The notes under the pieces are model-generated. The model was not told the DNA's origin, did no database searches, and was given only the letters and a program-made list of their open reading frames with translations. The translations under genes and the position numbers were made by a program. This document shows positions 12,101 to 20,580 of a stretch of 64,000 nucleotides of DNA, piece after piece. Source of the stretch: Prorocentrum cordatum (lineage: Eukaryota; Sar; Dinophyceae; Prorocentrales; Prorocentraceae); NCBI GenBank assembly GCA_963575745.1, contig CAUYUJ010005003.1, positions 170,441-234,440 on the forward strand, written 5' to 3'. Position 1 is the first letter of the stretch. Each line of letters starts with the position of its first letter.

Positions 12101-15100
12101 AAAAATGATTCGTTTTGCGATGTCGGTGGTTAAAAAAATGGTTCGTTTTGCGATGTCGGTGGGTTCAAAAAATGGTTCGTTTTGCGATGTCGGTGGTTCA
12201 AAAAAATGGTTCGTTTTGCGATGTCGGGTTCAAAAATGGTTCGTTTTGCGATGTCGGTGGTTCAAAAAATGGTTCGTTTTGCGATGTCGGTGGGTTCAAA
12301 AAAAAAAATGGATTCGTTTTGCGATGTCGGTGGGTTCAAAAAATGGATCGTTTTGCGATGTCGGTGGTTCAAAAAATTGTTCGTTTTGCGATGTCGTGGT
12401 TCAAAAATTGGTTCGTTTTGCGATGTCGGTGGTTCAAAAAATGGTTCGTTTTGCGATGTCGGTGGTTCAAAAAAATGGTTCGTTTTGCGATGTCGGTGGT
12501 TCAGAAAATGGTTCGTTTTGCGATGTCGGTGGACAACCCCCTGGATTAAAAAGTGGAGACCGCAGGGGCCGAGGTAGACGTGGTTTGCCTCCCGTTAGGC
12601 AGCGGGGCCCCGGGACAATGTTGGATTTGTTGCCAATTCCGGAGTTTCCGGTGCCTCCATCATCCCTTTTAATCTTATAAAGGCCAAATGGGGCTCCGAC
12701 CGGAAAGTGGGATTCTGCCTAGGACTTCTTCAAAAAAAGTTTCCGGTCGCCTTCCAGGGCGACCGGAAATTCGGCCATGCCACCGGAAAGTGGCGATTCC
12801 GCGTGGGACTTCCTCAAAAAAATATTCCGGTCCCTTTTGAGGCCGCCAGTCGAGGATAGAGGTCCGGTCGAACAGCGACCATCGACTTCCCAGGATCCAG
12901 TCCCGATCGAAAGTCGCGGCTCGAAAGCCGAACGACGGACGAATACCAGGATGCGGTTCTTTCGGTGTAGCTCCGATCTCAACTTTTTAATCCAGGGGGT
13001 GGTTCAAAAAATGGTTCGTTTTGCGATGTCGGTGGTTCAAAAAATGGTTCGTTTTGCGATGTCGGTGGGTTCAAAAAATGGTTCGTTTTGCGATGTCGGT
13101 GGTTCAAAAAATGGTTCGTTTTGCGATGTCGTGGTTCAAAAAATGGTTCGTTTTGCGATGTCGGTGGTTCAAAAAATGGTTCGTTTTGCGATGTCGGTGG
13201 GTTCAACAAATGGTTCGTTTTGCGATGTCGGTGGTTCAAAAAATGGTTCGTTTTGCGATGTCGGTGGGTTCAAAAAATGGTTCGTTTTGCGATGTCGGTG
13301 GTTCAAAAAATGGTTCGTTTTGCGATGTCGTGGTCAAAAAATGGTTCGTTTTGCGATGTCGGTGGTTCAAAAAATGGTTCGTTTTGCGATGTCGGTGGTT
13401 CAAAAAATGGTTCGTTTTGCGATGTCGGTGGTTCAGAAAATGGTTCGTTTTGCGATGTCGGTGGACAACCCCCTGGATTAAAAAGTGGAGACCGCAGGGG
13501 CCGAGGTAGACGTGGTTTGCCTCCCGTTAGGCAGCGGGGCCCCGGGACAATGTTGGATTTGTTGCCAATTCCGGAGTTTCCGGTGCCTCCATCATCCCTT
13601 TTAATCTTATAAGGCCAAATGGGGCTCCGACCGGAAAGTGGGATTCTGCCTAGGACTTCCTCAAAAAAAGTTTCCGGTCGCCTTCCAGGGCGACCGGAAA
13701 TTCGGCCATGCCACCGGAAAGTGGCGATTCCGCGTGGGACTTCCTCAAAAAAATATTCCGGTCCCTTTTGAGGCCGCCAGTCGAGGATAGAGGTCCGGTC
13801 GAACAGCGACCATCGACTTCCCAGGATCCAGTCCCGATCGAAAGTCGCGGCTCGAAAGCCGGACGACGGACGAATACCAGGATGCGGTTCTTTCGGTGTA
13901 GCTCCGATCTCAACTTTTTAATCCAGGGGGTGGTAAGGCGCACAAGCGACGGAGGAGGAGGACAGATGAAGAGGAGGAGCAGGAGGAGAAGCAGAAGCAG
14001 CAGACATCTGGCAACAGGGCTGGACCTAAACGCTGTGTTTTGTTGTGTATTCGTTTTGTTGTTCGGTGTGCTCTACCTGTTGTCCTGTGCCCCCTGCCAA
14101 AAAAAAAAAAAACGCAGCCGAAGTCCAGCAACGCAGCGTTTAGGTCAAGCCCTGTCGGGCAACGTTTGGATTCGAGAGGCGCCGCTGAAGCCGAAACCCT
14201 TGGCCGTGTCCACTTACCACTATCCGAGGTTCACCACGCAAAACCACAAACACGCTAGCCTCTGGCAGAAGGCGTACTTTATCAGAGAGCACCAGCGATA
14301 TATGATGGTGCGTAGCCAGGCGATATCGGATGCGAACGTAGCCCCCCCCCCCCGTCTAACAACGATCCCCGTCTCTATACTTTCTCCTCCGCTATCCCTC
14401 CGACTCTCCTGTTGTTAGCTCGCTTCCGCTCTCCAGGTGGCGGATTCTCAATTCGAGGGCGAGGAGGCTGAGTCTACCATGACAAAGGTTGCTGGCCACT
14501 GGGTCAAAGGTGGCACGGATAATAATGAGTAATCGCGCTGAATCGGCAATTCTGGAGATCGGGCTGAGGAAGGGGAGGAGCGTGCAAGCTGTCGGAAAAT
14601 CGGGAGGGACTTCGAGCGAGAGGCGGACTCGTGCTGCCCAGGTTCGGGTTCCAAGGAGCCGCTGAAGCACTACACGCCCACCATGTGCGCGGCGATTGCC
14701 GACATCGCTTCCTTCGCGAAGGAGATCAAGGTGGTGCCAGTGGTCGACGTATCCGATGAGGTATGAGTGCGGCCCATCATGGGCCGCCGTGCACGTGGGA
14801 TCGCTGCGCATGGGAGCAGCGCGTTGCCGACGCAACAGGGAGAAGAAATGATGAGGGATGCCAGCGAGGATGATGTGTTACAACTGGGGCTCTGAAAGAG
14901 GAACCCTTTTCGTTGGGGAGGGGCTCCGTGTTCCGTGATAGTTTCGCAGCTTGCCTTGGGTTTCCTTAGGTTTTCGATGTGGAATCGAAGTTTAACTTAT
15001 GGAAAATAGGGGCCTCGTTCCTTACTTAGGGTTCTAGGTCAACGCCCCGACTGCAGCAAATCATGGAGCCCTGTGCGCCCTCGTAATTCCGTCTTCAGCG

Positions 15101-16608
15101 TCGGCTAGCATCGATTGGCGTCTGGGGGGCGATGAGATAGCGCCGACTTAGCGTTGAGTAGCGTCGACTTAGCGTCGGTTAGCGCCGACTAGCGTCGACT
15201 AGCGTCGACTTCGTTCCCCTCTCCGCCCCGTCCTCGGGGTGCCCCTTGCCGTCGCTCGGACGTCCGTCTCCCGTGTATGTTTCGGTTTCGCGCGTGTGGT
15301 TTGTTGCTCGATGGTCCAGGATGGCCCTCGATGGTTCTCGCCAAGAAAAAATGCACACGTCCGAGCGATGCCAAGCCACATGGCCCGACGATAACCGTGC
15401 ATCGCGCGTCGCGGCCTGGACAGGAAAGGCACCCGTCTCAAGAATGACAGCGCGAGGGTGCGAAGATGTTCGCACGCGATTCGCGATATTAAGTGACTTA
15501 GGCCCTACGGTGCCTATATACCCTGCAGCATGCAGTTAGGTGACCTGGGTCATACTGTGATCCGTGCACTCCGTAGCCAGTTGACCAAATTTAGGCCACC
15601 AGACCATGGCTGCGCGACAGCAGCATTCGGCTCGCTAGAGGTGGCTGTTCGTCATATCCTGGGCACTGCGATGCCAGAGGTGAACCCTTGTTTCGTCATA
15701 TCCTGGGCACTGCGCTGGAGGTGCTGTTTCGTCATATCCTGGGCACTGCGATGCAACGCTCGAGGTGAACGGCTGTTACGTCATATCCTGGGCACTGCAG
15801 CGCAACGCTCGAGGTGAACGGCTGTTACGTCATATCCTGGGCACTGCGACGCAGGTGAGAGGAACGGCTGCTACATCATATCCTGGGCGCTGCGATGCAA
15901 CGCCAGAGGTGAACGCGGCTGTTACTGCATATCCTGGGCACTGCGACGCAGGAGAGGTACGGCTGTTTCGTCATGTCCTGGGCACTGCGGTGGGACGCCA
16001 GAGGTGAACGGCTGTGTCGTCATATCCTGTGCATTGCGATGCAAGGTGAGAAGCGGCTGCTTCGTCATACATGGGAGGATGGTGTGGATGATGAGGATGA
16101 TGAGGATGATGGGGATGATGAGGGTACTGAGGATGATGAAGGTGATGAGGCGCGTGAAGAAACTGCTGGGGAGGAGGAGGAGGGGGAGGAGGAATTGGAC
16201 ACGGACGATACAGCTCCAGCCTCGTTTCACTTTAACTCGCGGGATCTGTTTTCCATGCTTTTCCGATCGGCCGCCCTCGCGGCCGAATATCGCATTCCAG
16301 CCCGCGCCATGAGGTGTCGGAGATGGTAGCAGGCCGGATGTTGATGATGAGGATGGAGAAGATCGGAGGAGGAGAAGGAGGGGGAGGAGGAGGAGGGGGA
16401 GGAGGAGGAGGAGGAGGAGGAGGAGGAGGAGGAGGAGGAGGAACACGACAACGGCCGCCCCTCCAGCCTCGTTTAAACTCGCGGGATCTGGTTTTTCCAT
16501 GCTGTTTCGATCGGCCGCCCACGCGGCCGCGACGTAGCCCTGCCGTCCCGTGGAGCCGACAGGCCCCTTTCTCCACTCGCCCCCTCTTCCACCACGCCCC
16601 TCCCCAAA

Positions 16609-16640
<32 letters not shown>

Positions 16641-16829
16641 ACCACCCCACCTCCAGGCAACAAAACATAACACATCTCCGAAATTCTTAAACCACATCCT
16701 CACTTCCTGCAACCCCAACCGCAGGAGCTTTGCTTACTGCAGCCGCAGCAGCTGTGGTACATGTGCCGGGACGCCCACGATCGTACTTGGAATGCCTTGT
16801 CTGGACCCTTGAACAAAAAACATATGTAA
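5784..16829 (+). CDS. multi-exon gene, 12 downstream exons, function unknown
   Basis: Predicted exons: 5784-5944, 6270-6386, 6805-6858, 7463-7544, 7955-8127, 9256-9307, 9578-9660, 13938-14015, 14164-14307, 14437-14487, 14656-14760, 16725-16829 (TAA). Each is open, has protein-like texture and joins the next without breaking frame; with the exon at 3,012 the total is 3,279 nt, 1,092 residues. Inferred donors include GT (14308, 14488, 14761), GC (6387, 9308) and GA (5945, 8128), all with AG acceptors, the donor mix known for dinoflagellates. Three junctions (6858/7463, 9660/13938, 14015/14164) are not AG-bounded and rest on direct repeats. Exon 9578 ends ...HELVKIYFQK; exon 13938 encodes a very basic then acidic coiled-coil-like stretch; exons 14164-14760 are rich in aromatic and charged residues. 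I recognise no domain. It may be the C-terminal part of the transposase-like protein, hence a domesticated or gene-fused transposase, or a separate gene whose start I have missed. Confidence 0.6.
5985..6095 (+). repeat. GATTCC-type hexanucleotide repeat
   Basis: Degenerate tandem GATTC/GATTCC units inside the predicted intron 5945-6269. Confidence 0.85.
6387..6804 (+). repeat. predicted intron filled with GATGAC and GGA microsatellites
   Basis: GC-AG intron: AAG|GCTAGG at the start, ACGGAG|GCGGGC at the end. Inside are a GATGAC/GACGAT tract (about 6,404-6,530) and a long GGA tract (about 6,564-6,700). Confidence 0.7.
7045..7205 (+). repeat. dispersed repeat family D, copy 2
   Basis: Closely parallels 395-560: both run CAAGACGCTGA, then TAAGGA, CACTTTG, TTCGGAA, GGTTGTTCCTCT, a CTCGTGCA block, TTTCGTTCCTA and a CCTTATT end. 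It lies in the predicted intron 6859-7462. Confidence 0.75.
7857..7945 (+). repeat. TCC microsatellite
   Basis: Nearly pure (TCC)n ending eleven bases before the acceptor GAAG|GT of the exon at 7,955, so it serves as that intron's pyrimidine tract. Confidence 0.95.
8690..8825 (+). repeat. dispersed repeat family C, copy 1
   Basis: Matches the reverse complement of about 60,180-60,325 over roughly 130 bp: CAAGAAACRCCCTGC, a hairpin around TGCAGGGTGCCCT, GTGTCTTGGGTT, GATGGAAAG-like, GACGTCCTGG, GGTTTCTTGT. It lies in the predicted intron 8128-9255. Confidence 0.85.
9089..9161 (+). repeat. 73-base poly-C run
   Basis: An uninterrupted C homopolymer, followed by more C-rich sequence to about 9,200, just upstream of the exon at 9,256. 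The complementary strand is poly-G. Confidence 0.9.
9664..10130 (+). mobile_element. TIR element, copy 1 of 5
   Basis: About 467 bp with terminal inverted repeat CCCCCTGGATTAAAAAGT. The interior has repeated CCGGAAAGTGG and ACTTCCTCAAAAAAA motifs. No ORF of its own is convincing. Confidence 0.8.
10131..10625 (+). repeat. 33-bp minisatellite array 1
   Basis: About 15 units beginning TTCAAAAAATGGTTCG and ending TGCGATGTCGGTGG; some units have one extra G or lack GTGG. The final unit is TTCAGAAAATGG. Confidence 0.97.
10626..11092 (+). mobile_element. TIR element, copy 2 of 5
   Basis: Same element as 9,664, with scattered one-base indels near its right end. Confidence 0.8.
11093..11628 (+). repeat. 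33-bp minisatellite array 2
   Basis: About 16 units; the first five carry extra or missing bases and are the most diverged in the cluster. Confidence 0.97.
11629..12093 (+). mobile_element. TIR element, copy 3 of 5
   Basis: Same element; its left terminus has lost three C residues (ACAACCTGGATT). Confidence 0.8.
12094..12532 (+). repeat. 33-bp minisatellite array 3
   Basis: About 13 units of the same minisatellite, one with a nine-base A run near 12,298. Confidence 0.97.
12533..12999 (+). mobile_element. TIR element, copy 4 of 5
   Basis: Same ~467-bp element with intact inverted termini. Confidence 0.8.
13000..13464 (+). repeat. 33-bp minisatellite array 4
   Basis: About 14 units of the same minisatellite, ending with the TTCAGAAAATGG variant. 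Confidence 0.97.
13465..13930 (+). mobile_element. TIR element, copy 5 of 5
   Basis: Final copy. It abuts the exon that begins at 13,938. Confidence 0.8.
14016..14163 (+). mobile_element. 148-bp introner-like intron with TIRs
   Basis: A 21-bp imperfect inverted pair, 14,015-14,035 (CAGGGCTGGACCTAAACGC..) and 14,134-14,154, lies just inside a direct repeat GGCAAC at 14,010-14,015 and 14,158-14,163. Removing one repeat plus the element rejoins TSG-N-VWIREAP in frame. No GT-AG solution exists at this junction. This matches the known architecture of introner elements: TIRs, a target-site duplication and splice at the duplication. Confidence 0.75.
15110..15212 (+). repeat. short AGCGTCGACT-type tandem repeat
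   Basis: Repeated TAGCGTCGACT/TAGCGCCGACT units of about 10-12 bp inside the predicted intron 14761-16724. Confidence 0.8.
15250..15370 (+). repeat. dispersed repeat family F, copy 1
   Basis: Parallels about 49,840-49,985: GCTCGGACGTCC/GCTCGAGCGTCC, then CTCGATGGT, GCCAAGAA/GCCGAGAA, and CACACGTCCGAGCGATGCCA in both. Confidence 0.75.
15630..16075 (+). repeat. 36-50 bp tandem repeat, about 11 copies
   Basis: GTCATATCCTGGGCACTGCG or a variant starts near 15651, 15695, 15731, 15780, 15829, 15875, 15925, 15970, 16019 and 16064, separated by GAGGTGAACGGCTGTT-like spacers of variable length. Confidence 0.93.
16078..16205 (+). repeat. GATGAT/GAGGAG microsatellite
   Basis: Degenerate GATGAGGATGAT followed by GAGGAGGAG, directly after the 36-50 bp array. 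Confidence 0.8.
16206..16640 (+). repeat. ~85-bp direct repeat around a GGA tract, then poly-C
   Basis: 16,210-16,295 and 16,455-16,540 share CCAGCCTCGTTT, AACTCGCGGGATCTG, TTTTCCATGCT and TCGATCGGCCGCCC-like blocks. Between them is a GGA tract (16,366-16,442). A 30-base poly-C run lies at 16,611-16,640, before the exon at 16,725. Confidence 0.85.
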
Positions 16830-17602
16830 AACCTTGATTCCTCGCACCTCCCCCCACCTCCCCGATGTTGAACGCCTGCGCTGACGACGCACCGACCTTC
16901 GAGACGTGCAGATCAGCCCCGTCAAGGATTTACCATTCGTGACGAGAGGGAAGCAAACATCATGTCACGTCCTCTTCCTTCTCCTCCTCCGTCTGCTCCT
17001 CCTCCCTCGCCCTCCTCCGCCTGCGGGCAGTCGTTGTTTTTTTCTGTCCCCCCCCCCCCCGTGCGGCGGCGGTCGAGGGCGAGGCCGCGGAACCCTTAAC
17101 GACAAAAGGCCCCTACTCCCAAGGCTTCCCCTCCTCTCCTCCTCTCCGCCCCCCTCCCTCCTCTCCTTCCTGCCCCTCCCTCCTCTTCCCCCTCCCTTCT
17201 CTCCCGATCCCCTCCCTCGACCTCCGCATACTTCCGCCGCGCTCGGCGTGCTGTTTCAAAACGGTGGCTCGTGTGAGAGCTTTTCCTCCACCTCCCCTTC
17301 CTCCCTCCTCCGTCCCCCTCCTCCTCGTCCCCCTCGCCCGCCCCATTCGCCCCTTTCCTCCCCTTCCGATCCTCCGTCCTCCCCCCCCCGATCGCCTGCG
17401 AGGGCGAACCTCGCGCGCGCGCGTGCGCCCGCGGGCCAGAGGGCCGAGAGGGCCAGGGGGCCGAGAGGGCCAATTAGGGTAGCCATTCCCGCGTTGTTCG
17501 GCGTTGGTTGTCATGTGAAAACGTGTGCTTATAGCTACATATATCTATACATTATATGCACATTCATGAACGTATACGCATATGTGTGTATATATGTAGG
17601 TG

Positions 17603-17642
<40 letters not shown>

Positions 17643-17879
17643 CATATATACACTATATATACACACATATATACATACATGCATATATATATATATATAT
17701 ATACATATGTATGTATATATATATATAAACCTCCTGGCTTTAAGTTGGGGGATGGGGGTGTATCTTTTCCGGCCATCTATCCTCGCCCGCGGATGTTCCG
17801 AGATCGTGCAGCACATACTTTTACACCCCGCTTCCCCGACGCCCGCCCGTTTTACGACCCCAACCCAACATATTTGTTT
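16830..17879. other. intergenic: pyrimidine-rich then TA-repeat DNA
   Basis: 16,970-17,400 is C/T-rich on the plus strand. 17,400-17,480 repeats GGGCCGAGAGGGCCA. 17,600-17,730 is a long TA microsatellite. A short open stretch after CAG at 16,911 could be an alternative last exon of the upstream gene, but nothing decides this. Confidence 0.6.
17600..17730. repeat. TA microsatellite
   Basis: Long TATATA runs with ACATAC interruptions. Confidence 0.95.
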
Positions 17880-17901
17880 TTACGCCCTGGGCGTAAAAAA
17901 T
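17879..17901. terminator. near-perfect palindrome over the stop codon
   Basis: TTTTTACGCCC and GGGCGTAAAAA flank one central base. It covers the TAA of the minus-strand gene. It could form a hairpin in the 3' end of the mRNA; whether it ends or processes transcripts is unknown. Confidence 0.4.
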
Positions 17902-18774
17902 ACATCCCCCGACCCTCTGGGGATGGCCTCGCTAGCGTCGAAGATGCCCGCGACCGCGGCAGCATCCTTGACCAGGGCGCTGAAGTTGGGATTCTGGACG
18001 CTGTGCGCCCACTCGGTCTTGATGTGCGCGCGGTCAACGCCTGCCTGCTGCAAGCCAGAATAGCACGCCTGGGGGGTGGTGTCGACCAGCTTCTTCACCT
18101 GGCCGCAGGCGATCGCACCTTCACGTCCGTGCCTTTGGCGATGTCGCGCAGCTTATTCTGGAGATTGCGGTTCTCGCTCCAGATCTTGGGCTCCGCGAGG
18201 ACGCGGCTGCCGCCTGTCCACGCTTTTGAGAAATCATTCGGTCCGAGCTTCTTGACGACGGTCTCAGCCTCGTCGAGGAACTGCTCGACGCTGCGATCGC
18301 GCGGCCGGAGGAACAGGACCCCGGCAAGTGCATTGCCACGCTTCCGCTAGACTCCCAGCAAGCCACGCGCCTGCACCTGCAGGCGCTTCGTCAGGATCTC
18401 CACTGCTCGTCCATTTCGACATGCTCGGCCATCTGGCCGGAGTCGTAGCCATTTCCCTTGGCCCCCCTTGCTTCCCGCGAGCCCCCCGCGAGCGGCTGAG
18501 CGCCCAGCAGTGCCCAGGCGGCGGCGCGCGCGCCGCTCGAACTGGTTAGGGCCCGCCTTGTCCACCGAGTCCATCGCCTCAATGACGCGCCCTGGCGCGG
18601 TCGACACGGCCTGCGCCTGCTGGGTCACGTAGTCCAGCGTCTTCTTGCGAGAAGGGAAATTCATTAAGTCCTTCTGGAGGTCCGCGGGGTAGTCGGTGCC
18701 GTGCTGCTCGTGCGCCTGGCGCGCAGCGAGCGTTTGGGCGAGCCACTCTTTCTTCGGGATGCCGGCCGCCGTGG
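17880..18774 (-). CDS. short-intron gene, function unknown (3' part)
   Basis: Minus-strand exons: 18774-18557, 18456-about 18400, 18346-18119 and 18098-17880 (TAA at 17,882-17,880). The first exon follows a good acceptor (TTTTTCCCCCTTGCAAG) and begins in phase 1. The intron 18556-18457 is GC-AG (AAG|GCGGGC to CCAAG|GGAAAT) and keeps frame. Between the second and third exons a 53-base gap ending TCTAG contains in-frame stops; between the third and fourth a 20-base GTGCGA..GGCCAG gap must be skipped to stay in frame. Readable peptides include [32 protein letters not shown] and [18 protein letters not shown], mostly helical and charged. No family was recognised. The 5' end was not found; the intron upstream holds TA repeats. 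The two tiny gaps could mean sequencing error or early decay instead of introns. Confidence 0.6.
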
Positions 18775-18852
18775 CTTGCAAGGGGGAAAAAGAAAAATGT
18801 TGGGACGGTGGGCGAAATGAAATGGGAAAGCAAGCTTGGAACCGCAAGCAGC

Positions 18853-18923
18853 ATACATCTATATATATATATATATATGAATATCTAATATAGGTATATC
18901 GCAATACACACCTGTATACACAT

Positions 18924-18957
<34 letters not shown>
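18853..18957. repeat. TA microsatellites
   Basis: Two TATATA tracts (about 18,858-18,880 and 18,928-18,955) in the intron or 5' flank of the minus-strand gene. Confidence 0.9.
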
Positions 18958-18960
<3 letters not shown>

Positions 18961-19284
18961 CACAATGCTGCAATTGGCGCTTCGCGCCATGCACCTTGTT
19001 CCTCAAGCTTCGGAGCGGTTGGCCTGTCGCGCCTTCCTCTTTTCCCTTTGAGGCGTGCTCGTTCGCTCGTGCCACGGAGAAATGGGGGAAGAGGAGAACG
19101 GGGCAGTCAACTTGGGACGGGCAAAGACTGTGAGTCGGAGACCACGGGCGCACGGAATGGCGTATATGGAAACTGCTGAAGTCCTGGGTGCGCAACAAAA
19201 GGTCCCCCTAAAAAATGTGGGTGCGAACCTGGGGTTGCGGGCAAACTGCGGCTTGCCGCAACGAGATACCATCTGAGCGGACGA

Positions 19285-20580
19285 AAACTCAGGGATCTAC
19301 ATGGGGGCCTGCCGAAGCGGTGCGAGGGCCTTGTGGCCCATCTCGGAACCACCTCGGACTGTCCTCGGGACGTCCTGGGACTGCCGCTCGCCCGTTTGCA
19401 CGCTTGGGTGAACGTTGAGAAGGCGCCGCGGAGAGCTGGAATTCCTGGGCGGCCATGCAGAGGCGCGTCCAGACGGTGTCCCCGTGTGTCATGAAGTCGC
19501 CTATGGGCAGTTTGGGAGTCGTCTGGGGCCATCATGGCGCCTTCCTGATAGGTGAGGGTGCTGATTTGGCTTGTGTTGGGGCCTCCCCCTGGCCGTCAGG
19601 GCGCCGCCCATGGGCAGTTTGGGGGCCGTCCCGGGCCCTCGTGGGGCCGCTTTGGGGATTCAGGAAGCGCGTTTGGGCTTAGTTGGAGCGACGTTCGAAG
19701 ATTTAACCATCTTTTCGGACGCCCGGCAGGCCGAAGGAACGAATGGTGGTACATATAATAACATCATTGAAACATCAGCGATTTTCAGGTTCGAGCGCGT
19801 CTTAGATATGCTTTTCGGGTCGCCGCAGGGCATCCAAAGAGGGCCAAGCCAAATAGATGCCATGTTGGACCGTCTTGGGCGTCTTGGGCCTTCCGCAGGC
19901 CGATGTTGGGTCAGTTTGGGGCGTTCATGGGGCCGCTTGTGAGCAGCTTAGGAGCGGTAATGTCTTGGGCCCCCGTACTGCTTTCCTGGAGTCGGGAAAG
20001 GTTTTCGGTGCCTCGTCTGCTTTCTCGGACGCCTGGCAAGCCGAATGAGGACATAATCGGAAAGCATACCAGAATCACAGAAAATCAATATTCTCAAGGT
20101 TTCGAATCAAAATCTTCGAGGTTTCGAGCGCCGCTTGGAGGTGACATTCGAAGCGCCTTCGAGCATCCAGCCAGGGCCTGGACCACATGATGCCATCTTG
20201 GACCGTTTGCGGCGTCTCTAAAGCCTTGTGCCAGCCGTCGTGGGGTCACTTTTGGGCGGTCATGGGGACTCTTGTGGGCAGTTTTGCGGACCGCTTCGGG
20301 CGCTCATGGGGCTCATTTGGGCGCCGTCTAGGAGCGGTTGTCAATGCGTTTCCAACGTTCTCGGACGCGTGGAAGGCCGAATTAGCAAGTATCCGAAAAT
20401 CATACCGAAAATCATACAAAAACCTATGAAACTCCTATATTTTGGGGGTTCAAGCGCCTCTTTGGGGTGACATTAGGGAGATCTCCGGGCATCCGGCGGG
20501 GGTCGAGGCTAGCTGGATGCCATCCTGGACCGTCTTGGGTGGCTATTGGGGCTTTCGCCGATCGATTTGGGACTGCCACC
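19285..20580 (+). repeat. ~310-330 bp degenerate tandem repeat
   Basis: Three copies are marked by TCGGACGCC(T/C)GGCA.GCCGAA at about 19,715, 20,025 and 20,357. Each is followed by an AT-rich stretch (ATCATTGAAAC / AATCGGAAAGCATACC / CATACCGAAAATC) and then a block with ATGCCAT(C/G)TTGGACCGT. GGGCAGTTTGGGGGCCGTC-like stretches recur within units. No coding frame persists. Confidence 0.75.

Larger units (their letters stand above)
9661..13937 (+). repeat. 4.28 kb intron made of a higher-order repeat
   Basis: The predicted intron between ...YFQK and AHKRRRR consists wholly of five copies of a ~466-bp TIR element alternating with four arrays of a 33-34 bp minisatellite. Composite units begin at 9,664, 10,626, 11,629, 12,533 and 13,465. 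The last unit of every array carries the same TTCAGAAAATGG variant, so the composite spread by unit duplication and not by independent insertions. The outermost element ends are an 18-bp perfect inverted pair (9,668-9,685 and 13,913-13,930) lying 7-8 bp from the exons. AAG occurs at both splice junctions. Confidence 0.85.

Noticed and set aside
10131-13464. Regularly spaced repeats that could be mistaken for a CRISPR array
   Set aside because: Units are contiguous with no unique spacers and there are no cas genes.
9908-13500. Long open frames rich in MVRFAMSV or NGSFCDVG
   Set aside because: They are translations of the 33-bp minisatellite; all three phases of both strands stay open because the unit is 33 bp.
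14890-15060. Third copy of repeat family D
   Set aside because: Only scattered words match (CTCGTTCCTTACTTAGG-like); not enough to claim homology by eye.
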